From Euryarchaeota archaeon UBA102 (GTDB taxonomy: Archaea > Thermoplasmatota > Poseidoniia > MGIII > CG-Epi1), in assembly GCA_002509225.1 (NCBI GenBank), contig DAHL01000044.1:1-21756 (forward strand): a stretch of DNA of 21,756 nt, written 5' to 3'. The position numbers and the translations under genes are program-made. This document shows positions 16,256-21,756 of this stretch, piece by piece. Under the pieces are notes generated by a model that was not told the origin of the DNA, did no database searches, and saw only the letters and a program-made list of their open reading frames with translations. Within the stretch, counting starts at the first letter, position 1; every line of letters starts with the position of its first letter.

Positions 16256-17067
16256 GTGAAAGTATATTCAAAGATAATTTATTTGAAGGGAAAAAAGTCT
16301 TCATAACGGGAGGTGCAACCGGAATGGGATTCGGCTTTGCAAGGGCGTTCGTAGAGCATGGGGCTGAAGTTTTCATTGCATCCCGTAAGGAAGAAAAATT
16401 AAAGGTAGCTTCTGAAAAAATGAAAGAGATGACTGGAAAATCTCTTTTATGGAAAGTTATGGATGTGCGAGATTTTGAAAGTGTTGAAAGTGTATCAAAG
16501 TTTCTAGCTGATGAATGGGGGCATATCGATGTATTGGTAAACAATGCGGCTGGTAATTTTTTCTGTCCGACAGAAGAACTTAGTGAAAATGCATGGAGGG
16601 CAGTAGTTGATATTGTTCTTGATGGTACATTTAGAGTTTCAAAAGCTTGCTTGCCTCTGATGAAAAAGAATGGAGGTTCTGTAGTAAATATAATTGCAAA
16701 TTATGCTTGGAATGCGGCACCTTATGTTGGACATTCTGGAGCTGCTAAAGCAGGAGTGCTGAATCTAACTAGAACGTTGGCCTTAGAATGGTCAAAATAC
16801 AAAATTCGTGTAAATGCTATGTGTCCGGGTATTGTTCTAACAGATAGTGTCAAACAGAATTTACTACTTGACAAAGCGATAGTTGAAAAAATGGAATCCA
16901 ATATACCGATAGGAGGAATAACTGAACCTGAAAAAATGGCTCAACAAGTTCTCTACCTATGTTCTCCTGCAGCAGATGTGATAACAGGTGATATGATCAT
17001 TGCAGATGGTGGGCAATGGTTAGTGGGCAATGCATTCTATGCTATCGGAAAGGAATTTCTTCGCTAG
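16252..17067 (+). CDS. SDR-family 2,4-dienoyl-CoA reductase
   Basis: NADPH-dependent auxiliary enzyme for breakdown of polyunsaturated fatty acids. It has 271 residues with a Rossmann nucleotide-binding motif TGGATGMGFG (19-28). The segment NNAAGNFFCPTEELSENAW (97-115) is close to the mitochondrial DECR signature. The catalytic pattern is Asn102, Tyr151, Ser162 and Lys166, matching Asn148, Tyr199, Ser210 and Lys214 of human DECR1; the usual SDR Tyr at YxxxK is Ser here, as in DECR1. This makes an ordinary ketoacyl or glucose-type SDR unlikely. The ATG overlaps the hydrolase stop by four bases. Peroxisomal trans-2-enoyl-CoA reductase-like activity is a less likely alternative. Confidence 0.88.
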   Translation: MSESIFKDNLFEGKKVFITGGATGMGFGFARAFVEHGAEVFIASRKEEKLKVASEKMKEMTGKSLLWKVMDVRDFESVESVSKFLADEWGHIDVLVNNAAGNFFCPTEELSENAWRAVVDIVLDGTFRVSKACLPLMKKNGGSVVNIIANYAWNAAPYVGHSGAAKAGVLNLTRTLALEWSKYKIRVNAMCPGIVLTDSVKQNLLLDKAIVEKMESNIPIGGITEPEKMAQQVLYLCSPAADVITGDMIIADGGQWLVGNAFYAIGKEFLR

Positions 17068-17073
17068 ATTTTA

Positions 17074-18027
17074 ATGAAAAAATATGCAGCTTCAATAGAA
17101 GACATTCGAGCGGCCGCTGAAAGGATAGAGGGGGTGGGTAATGGAACTCCGATTCGAACCTGTAAAACTTTGGATGATTTGGCTGGAAGAAAATTATTTT
17201 TTAAATGTGAAAATTTTCAGAAAATTGGTGCTTTCAAACTGAGAGGTGGATGGAATGCCATATCAAAATTAAGTGAAGAAATGGCACGAAATGGAGTTTG
17301 TACACATAGTAGTGGAAATCATGCACAAGCTGTTGCTTTTGCCGCTAAGAAAAGAGGAATTCCAGCCTATATTGTTATGCCAAATAATGTTACCAAAGTA
17401 AAATTAGAAGCGGTGAAAGGATATGGTGCCAATGTTATTCTATGTGAACCAACAATAGAATCTAGAAATACTACATTGAGTAATGTTCAAGAAGAAACAA
17501 AAAGTCATCTTGTTCATCCATTTAATGATCCTGATGTAATTGCTGGACAGGGTACGGCTGCTTTGGAAATGATTGAAGAATTGGATACGTTGGATGCAAT
17601 TGTTGCACCGATTGGTGGTGGTGGATTGATGTCGGGCACCTGTATTTCTGCTAGGAATTTGTTACCGAATGTGAAATTATTTGGAGCTGAACCGATAGGT
17701 GCTGATGATGCATATCATTCTTTGAAAGAAGGGAGAATTGTTCCTCAAAATAATCCAGATACGATATGTGATGGATTGTTAACAAGTCTTGGTGAATTAA
17801 CCTGGGACATACTGAAAGATCATCTTGAAGAGATATACAGAGTTACTGATGACGAAGTGATAGATTCAATGAAAATAATTGTAGAAGAGATGGGGATGAT
17901 GATTGAGCCTAGTTGTGCAACTGCTGTAGCTGCTGTCTTGAGTTCAGAATTCAAAGAATTGGAAGAAATTGAAAGAGTTGGAGTGATTTTAACGGGTGGA
18001 AATATTGAAAAATCTCTTTACTTCTAA
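17074..18027 (+). CDS. Serine racemase / threonine (serine) dehydratase
   Basis: PLP fold-type II enzyme of 317 residues, the length of eukaryotic serine racemase and without a C-terminal ACT regulatory domain. Lys55 in FQKIGAFKLRGG binds PLP; Ser80 in HSSGNHAQ is the candidate re-face base; GGGGL (181-185) holds the cofactor phosphate. The segment AEPIGADD (205-212) aligns with the metal site of human serine racemase, with Glu206, Ala210 and Asp212 corresponding to Glu210, Ala214 and Asp216. It could racemise L-serine or deaminate serine/threonine to pyruvate/2-oxobutyrate. It lies six bases after the reductase gene, so it is probably the last gene of the fad operon. Racemase versus dehydratase cannot be settled by reading. 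Confidence 0.85.
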   Translation: MKKYAASIEDIRAAAERIEGVGNGTPIRTCKTLDDLAGRKLFFKCENFQKIGAFKLRGGWNAISKLSEEMARNGVCTHSSGNHAQAVAFAAKKRGIPAYIVMPNNVTKVKLEAVKGYGANVILCEPTIESRNTTLSNVQEETKSHLVHPFNDPDVIAGQGTAALEMIEELDTLDAIVAPIGGGGLMSGTCISARNLLPNVKLFGAEPIGADDAYHSLKEGRIVPQNNPDTICDGLLTSLGELTWDILKDHLEEIYRVTDDEVIDSMKIIVEEMGMMIEPSCATAVAAVLSSEFKELEEIERVGVILTGGNIEKSLYF

Positions 18028-18031
18028 TTAC

Positions 18032-18229
18032 TTAAAATAAGAATGGAGCAAGAAAAAGTGTAAATGCCGATAATAGTCCAATTATGATGTTGAGCCAGAA
18101 TACCTCTGGCCAATATTCTTTAGGTTTCCAATCGAAATGCTTTCGACTCCAAAATTTTTGATGGGTCCAACAATAAACCACATACATCAATACAGATAGA
18201 CCTAACACGAATCTAAGAGTTGGTTCCAT
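18032..18229 (-). CDS. Small membrane protein (65 aa, two transmembrane segments)
   Basis: Not recognised. The protein has a hydrophobic segment at about 5-20, a polar, Trp/Lys-rich loop (WTHQKFWSRKHFDWKPKEYW) and a second segment at about 43-65, ending FLAPFLF. The frame extends to a TTG at 18241, but the ATG at 18229 lies about 25 bases after a TATA-like TTTTATTATAG (18249-18259), consistent with a leaderless transcript. It ends four bases from the convergent end of the serine racemase gene. It could also be reached by read-through from metG and tRNA-Arg. No function is proposed. Confidence 0.65.
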   Translation of the reverse strand: MEPTLRFVLGLSVLMYVVYCWTHQKFWSRKHFDWKPKEYWPEVFWLNIIIGLLSAFTLFLAPFLF

Positions 18230-18260
18230 AATACTCTTCAAAGAGTCTTCTATAATAAAA

Positions 18261-18337
18261 TGGCGGGCCTGCAGGGATTCGAACCCTGGATCTTCTGGTT
18301 AGAAGCCAGACGCCCTTCCAGGCTAGGCTACAGGCCC
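18261..18337 (-). tRNA. trnR: tRNA-Arg (anticodon TCT)
   Basis: The minus strand folds as a class I tRNA. Acceptor GGGCCTG (18331-18337) pairs with CAGGCCC (18265-18271). The anticodon stem TCTGG/CCAGA encloses the loop CTTCTAA, giving anticodon TCT, which reads AGA/AGG. The T-arm is CAGGGTTCGAATCCCTG. The discriminator is G at 18264 and CCA is encoded at 18261-18263. It starts only six bases after the metG stop, so it is probably transcribed with metG or from a promoter inside it. Confidence 0.95.
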
Positions 18338-18343
18338 TTGATT

Positions 18344-20356
18344 TTAGTGAACGGAACTTCCGTCGGTAACTTCTTTGTCTGGATGAAGAAGAGAAACATT
18401 GGCAGTTGAAACGTGTTCATCCTCAGCAGCTAAGAGCATACCTTCAGACACTTCGCCTCGGAATTTTGCGGGAGCTAGATTAACGATAACCGCTATCTGT
18501 TTGCCCATCAATTCTTCGTCATTGTATTCTTCTTTCAACCCTGTCACGATACGACGTTTGGGTCCACCGAAGTCGACGTCGAGAAGATAGAGTTTATCAG
18601 CATTGGGGTGATTTTCTATTCCGACCACAGTTCCGATTCTAATATCCATCTTTTGGAAATCCTCGAATGTGATTTCTGGTTTTAAGTCTGGCAGTGTTTC
18701 TTCTTCGTTTGGCATTTCTCTCTCCAATATTTCTTCTAAATTTAATTTCTGGAACAAGGGTAATGGTTCGTTCAGCTTGAAATCTGTTTGCCCTTGTGCA
18801 ACAGCCCCCCAGCCCGCCTCTTCAACGGTACCTTCAAGCCCCAAATAATCCCAAACCTTTTGTGAAGATTTAGGAAGGAATGGGTTCATTATAATTGATA
18901 AAGCTCTGCAAACGTTCAACAGTGTAACTAGATCTGCTTCACAGGCTTTCTTATCTTCTTTTATTGATTTCCATGGCGCCATTTCATTCATAGCTATGTT
19001 TCCTGTTTGAGAAAGCTCCATTAGTGTTTGTAATGATTCTTTGAATTTACATGCAGAAAGTGAGGTTGTAATTTGTGAATATGAAAGAGCGACTTTGTCT
19101 CGTAATTCGGGTGCACTGCACTCATCGGCATGTAGACCCTTTGGAAAGTTTTTCTGTGCGAATGATATTGTTCTATGAATAAAATTTCCTAGATTTCCTA
19201 TCAGTTCGTTGTTTATCCGAGCAACGTAGTCCTCCCAAGAAAAATTAGAATCTCTATTTTCTGGCATTACGGCTGAAAGAACGTAACGGAGTGCTTCAGA
19301 ATCATATGTATTTAGATAATCTGGAGCCCATACTGCATGATTTCTAGATTTTGAAAACTGAGTAAAATCTAAAAGAAGATATTCATTGGCGGGAACGTCA
19401 TAAGGTAAATGTAAATTACAACCCATTAAGATTGCAGGCCATATTATTGTGTGAAACGGAATATTGTCTTTAGCTAAGAAATAGTAATGTCTTGCATCAT
19501 CATCTTCCCACCATTTTTTCCATGCGTCTGGTTCGCCATTCCATTTAGCCCAAGAACGAGAGGCTGAATAATATCCCATAACAGCCTCGAACCAAACATA
19601 GATACGTTTGTTTTCGTAGCCTTCTTTATCAATTTCAATGCCCCAATCTAAATCTCTAGTAATGGCCCTATCAATCAAACCATCTTGTAACCAATTATGA
19701 GTGAATTTACCTACATTGTCCCTCCAATGCTCTTTATCTTTCGAGACCCATGCCAATAATTCATCTCTGAAATTGGATAGTTTGAAAAACAAATGCTCTG
19801 TTTCACGAAATTCTAATTCTGTGTCTGGATTTAATTTAGGATGTGGATTTATCAAATCTTTAGCATCTAAAGTTCTGCCACAGTCATCGCATTGATCTCC
19901 TCTGGCTGATTCATATTGACAGTGGGGGCAAGTTCCTTCAACGTATCTATCTGGTAAAAAATGCTTAGACTTTGGATCGTATGGTTCTTCTGTTGTTTTT
20001 GTAGTGATGTAATCGTTTTGTTCTAAAATACCTAATAATTCTCTAACGACGTCTGCGTGTTCTGGTGTGTGAGTATTGGTATAATTATCAAATTCGATGC
20101 CCATTTGTTTAAGAGTTTCAGAATGAACTTGATGATAATGTAAAGCGACTTCTTCTGGAGTTTTGTTTTGTTGTTGTGCGGTAACAGTTATGGGAGTTCC
20201 GTGCATATCGCTACCAGAAACCATTAGAACTTCATTACCGTTTAATCTATGAAACCTGGAAAAGATATCAGCTGGTAGGTAAACTCCGGCCAAATGTCCT
20301 AAGTGCATTGGCCCGTTTGCATATGGCCATGCCACCCCTATGAATATCCTTTCCAT
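18344..20356 (-). CDS. metG: Methionyl-tRNA synthetase with C-terminal tRNA-binding domain
   Basis: Charges tRNA-Met with methionine. It has 670 residues from the ATG at 20356. Class I signature HLGH is at 18-21 after WPYANGP. A four-Cys zinc knuckle (Cys143, 146, 156, 159) sits in the connective domain. The KMSKS loop is FTQFSKSRN at 331-339, so the first Lys of KMSKS is Gln333. The C-terminal 105-110 residues (from about 562) are a TRBD/EMAP-II-like OB domain with IRIGTVVGIENHPNADKLY, fused rather than encoded separately. The frame continues to 20416, but that region holds the promoter (ATATATAG near 20383), so the inner start is chosen. Confidence 0.95.
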   Translation of the reverse strand: MERIFIGVAWPYANGPMHLGHLAGVYLPADIFSRFHRLNGNEVLMVSGSDMHGTPITVTAQQQNKTPEEVALHYHQVHSETLKQMGIEFDNYTNTHTPEHADVVRELLGILEQNDYITTKTTEEPYDPKSKHFLPDRYVEGTCPHCQYESARGDQCDDCGRTLDAKDLINPHPKLNPDTELEFRETEHLFFKLSNFRDELLAWVSKDKEHWRDNVGKFTHNWLQDGLIDRAITRDLDWGIEIDKEGYENKRIYVWFEAVMGYYSASRSWAKWNGEPDAWKKWWEDDDARHYYFLAKDNIPFHTIIWPAILMGCNLHLPYDVPANEYLLLDFTQFSKSRNHAVWAPDYLNTYDSEALRYVLSAVMPENRDSNFSWEDYVARINNELIGNLGNFIHRTISFAQKNFPKGLHADECSAPELRDKVALSYSQITTSLSACKFKESLQTLMELSQTGNIAMNEMAPWKSIKEDKKACEADLVTLLNVCRALSIIMNPFLPKSSQKVWDYLGLEGTVEEAGWGAVAQGQTDFKLNEPLPLFQKLNLEEILEREMPNEEETLPDLKPEITFEDFQKMDIRIGTVVGIENHPNADKLYLLDVDFGGPKRRIVTGLKEEYNDEELMGKQIAVIVNLAPAKFRGEVSEGMLLAAEDEHVSTANVSLLHPDKEVTDGSSVH

Positions 20357-20377
20357 ACGATAATAATAGAAGTGAGT

Positions 20378-20392
20378 CCTATATATGTTATG
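20378..20392 (-). promoter_or_regulatory. TATA box of metG (leaderless type)
   Basis: The minus strand reads AACATATATAGG, centred near 20385, about 28 bases before the metG ATG at 20356. This spacing predicts a transcript starting at or just before the start codon and argues against the upstream in-frame start at 20416. Confidence 0.5.
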
Positions 20393-20417
20393 ACTGATGT
20401 TGAAAGAAACGTTCAAT

Positions 20418-20431
20418 AATTCTTATAATTA
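20418..20431 (+). promoter_or_regulatory. TATA box of the 75-aa membrane protein gene
   Basis: TTCTTATAATTAG, centred near 20425, lies about 36 bases before the ATG at 20462 and about 28 bases before an in-frame GTG at 20453. It faces the metG promoter about 40 bases away, forming a second divergent promoter region. Confidence 0.4.
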
Positions 20432-20461
20432 GTACCTACCTTTTACTTCTAAGTGATAAAC

Positions 20462-20689
20462 ATGGAGCAAATAGAAGGCACTAAATGGCTAGGGACTGCA
20501 TTGATACTGAGTGGTATCTTTCTTACCAATCTAAACATATATCCGATGAACATTTTCCTTCATGGAGGGGGTGTTGTTTGTTGGTCTTTCGCAGGTTATG
20601 TTACTAATGACAAACCAGTCTTAGCGAATTTTGGTTTACAAATTCCTCTATTTATGATTGGATTTGCGAATCTACTATTCGATTTTTAG
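20462..20689 (+). CDS. Small integral membrane protein (75 aa)
   Basis: Not assigned to a family. After a short polar start (MEQIEGTKW) it has hydrophobic segments at about 9-27, 30-46 and 55-75, with TNLNIYPMN between the first two and NDKPV before the last. This layout resembles short three-helix membrane proteins common in marine microbes, but I cannot name one with confidence. GTG at 20453 would add three residues and could be leaderless; ATG at 20462 is chosen as the commoner codon. It is followed 40 bases later by queD, which seems to have its own promoter. Confidence 0.7.
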   Translation: MEQIEGTKWLGTALILSGIFLTNLNIYPMNIFLHGGGVVCWSFAGYVTNDKPVLANFGLQIPLFMIGFANLLFDF

Positions 20690-20696
20690 TAAGCAA

Positions 20697-20708
20697 TACT
20701 TTATCAAA
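20697..20708 (+). promoter_or_regulatory. TATA box of queD (leaderless type)
   Basis: TACTTTATCAAA is centred about 27 bases before the queD ATG at 20730. No Shine-Dalgarno is convincing, so a leaderless message for queD and the downstream thioredoxin gene is likely. Confidence 0.4.
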
Positions 20709-20729
20709 CGATAGTCCTAGAGAAGTAGG

Positions 20730-21098
20730 ATGTTCATCATAGAAAGGGATTATCGTTTCGAAGCGGCTAGGGTTTTACCTAAATTACCTGATGACCACCC
20801 TTGCAGTAGATTGCATGGACATGCTTTTGGTGTTACTTTAGTAGTAAAAGGAGAATTAGACAAAGAAAAGGAGTGGGTAGTAGATTATTATGAAATAGAT
20901 AAAATCTACAAAGAAAAAATTCACAAAATATTGGATCATGGATACTTGAATGAGGTGAAAGGGTTAGAAAATCCAACCACTGAAAACATGGCAAGATGGA
21001 TATTTGAGAGAGTTAGAGAAGAATTAGATGGATTGATTGAAATTGTGATTTCAGAAGAAGGTGAAACTAGATGTAGATATGGTTTGGAGATAGTATGA
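20730..21098 (+). CDS. queD: 6-carboxytetrahydropterin synthase / PTPS family (QueD-like)
   Basis: Member of the 6-pyruvoyl-tetrahydropterin synthase fold, which in archaea usually supplies 6-carboxytetrahydropterin for preQ0 and archaeosine in tRNA. It has 122 residues, full length. Cys25, His29 and His31 lie in PCSRLHGH; Asp69-His70 in LDHGYLN and the Glu of SEEGETRC are the other expected active-site residues. NPTTENMARWI (81-91) is a family hallmark. One oddity: the first zinc His of the FxAAH motif is Arg14 (FEAAR). Its TGA overlaps the next gene's ATG by four bases. Whether zinc binding and the classic activity persist is open. Confidence 0.88.
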   Translation: MFIIERDYRFEAARVLPKLPDDHPCSRLHGHAFGVTLVVKGELDKEKEWVVDYYEIDKIYKEKIHKILDHGYLNEVKGLENPTTENMARWIFERVREELDGLIEIVISEEGETRCRYGLEIV

Positions 21099-21756
21099 AA
21101 GAAGAAGAGATGAAAAAAATTATTGTGGCTCTTGGAATTGTTATTATATTAGGGGGAGTAATATTTTGGAGTCAGATAATAAGCAATGGAGATTCTGTTG
21201 CTCCTGATTTTACAATTACAACGACAGAAGGAGAAGTTGTAAATCTATCTGATTTTAAAGGAGATAAAGTAGTTTTGATTGACTTTATGGCCACTACGTG
21301 TGGCCCATGTACTGTGATGGCTGATGAAGCGATACTGCCCATCTATGAAGAAGAGCTGGGAAATAATTCAGAATTGGAAATAATATCTGTTAGTGTGTGG
21401 GTAGACATAGATAATAATGAAAAACTTGGTAACCATCAAGATGAGAAAGGATTTGTATGGAAACATGCGATGGATTCTGACAATATTAGTGCAAAATATG
21501 GTGCGTATGAGATACCATATGTAGTAATTGTAGATAAAACTGGCAATTTGACTTACAAAAATAATGGAGTGGCTTCATACGAAACATTACGCAGTGAAGT
21601 TGATCTTGCGATATCGGGAGAAGGTGGCGTAGCAAAGGTTGCAGAACTACCAACACCTGCTCTGGCAATAATATTAGGAGTAGTGACTTTCTTTTCTCCT
21701 TGTTCATTTCCATTATTACCGGGATATTTTTCATACTATTTTTCAAGAAATGAAAA
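21095..21756 (+). CDS. Membrane thioredoxin fused to CcdA/DsbD-like domain (C-terminus beyond window)
   Basis: Open from the ATG at 21095 to the right edge, 220 codons. Residues about 8-27 are an N-terminal signal-anchor. A TlpA/ResA-like thioredoxin domain (about 35-175) has the active site Cys69-Gly-Pro-Cys72 in TTCGPC and a cis-Pro at 141 in IPYVVIVD, so it is predicted outside the cytoplasm. A hydrophobic segment starting about 188 contains SPCSFPLLPGYFSYY, the first-helix Cys motif of the CcdA/DsbD transmembrane electron carrier (Cys203). The likely role is passing cytoplasmic reducing power to extracytoplasmic thiols or cytochrome assembly. It overlaps queD by four bases (ATGA). The order, thioredoxin first, differs from DsbD. 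Confidence 0.85.
   Translation, partial: MKEEEMKKIIVALGIVIILGGVIFWSQIISNGDSVAPDFTITTTEGEVVNLSDFKGDKVVLIDFMATTCGPCTVMADEAILPIYEEELGNNSELEIISVSVWVDIDNNEKLGNHQDEKGFVWKHAMDSDNISAKYGAYEIPYVVIVDKTGNLTYKNNGVASYETLRSEVDLAISGEGGVAKVAELPTPALAIILGVVTFFSPCSFPLLPGYFSYYFSRNE

Noticed and set aside
20357..20416. N-terminal extension of MetRS by 20 residues
   Set aside because: The stretch contains the promoter TATA box, and MetRS proteins normally start a few residues before the first beta strand, as with the ATG at 20356.
1..21756. CRISPR array, transposon or prophage
   Set aside because: No spaced direct repeats, transposase, integrase or phage structural gene was seen on either strand.

Overview
The window looks like chromosomal DNA from an uncultivated marine archaeon of the Thermoplasmatota / Marine Group II-III (Poseidoniales-like) type. 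The archaeal markers are a two-repeat TATA-binding protein, an eIF5A-type hypusine protein, AT-rich TATA boxes placed to give leaderless or very short-leader mRNAs, and an archaeal-style methionyl-tRNA synthetase. The bacterial-style fatty-acid oxidation cluster, the large secreted surface protein and the low GC content fit such surface-ocean lineages. The group assignment is inference from gene content; no phylogeny was possible.

Layout. (1) 1-3582, minus: the N-terminal 1194 codons of a very large secreted, Cys/Asp/Tyr-rich surface protein whose reading frame leaves the left edge; its own promoter and Shine-Dalgarno lie at 3589-3664. (2) 3755-4309, plus: pdxT, with a leaderless-type promoter and a nested hairpin terminator. 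(3) 4518-6643, minus: an information/polyamine operon read tbp, a 59-aa small protein, eIF5A, speB (agmatinase), then tRNA-Leu(CAA). (4) 6719-9421, minus: pyruvate phosphate dikinase, divergent from (5). (5) 9513-18027, plus: a tight operon of eight genes: thiolase (fadA), fused 3-hydroxyacyl-CoA dehydrogenase/enoyl-CoA hydratase (fadN type), acyl-CoA dehydrogenase (fadE), hotdog thioesterase, membrane-anchored alpha/beta hydrolase, 2,4-dienoyl-CoA-reductase-like SDR, and a serine racemase/threonine dehydratase. (That is seven proteins, with fadN carrying two or more activities.) (6) 18032-20356, minus: metG, tRNA-Arg(TCT) and a small membrane protein. (7) 20462-21756, plus: a small membrane protein, a QueD-like enzyme, and the start of a thioredoxin-CcdA fusion cut by the right edge.

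How the genes work together. Block 5 is a near-complete beta-oxidation cycle, including an accessory enzyme for unsaturated chains and a hydrolase predicted to sit outside the membrane that could release substrates. It faces PPDK across a roughly 90-bp region with a single symmetric TATA element; PPDK would feed pyruvate-derived carbon into gluconeogenesis when lipid or protein is the carbon source. In block 3, agmatinase makes putrescine, a precursor of the spermidine used to hypusinate eIF5A, and their genes overlap by 8 nt.

No CRISPR array, insertion sequence, integrase, rRNA or replication origin was seen. No wholly new system is obvious. The most unusual items are the giant modular surface protein with codon use unlike its neighbours, the anchored hydrolase inside the beta-oxidation operon, the QueD homologue with an Arg at a zinc-ligand position, and the thioredoxin-CcdA fusion.
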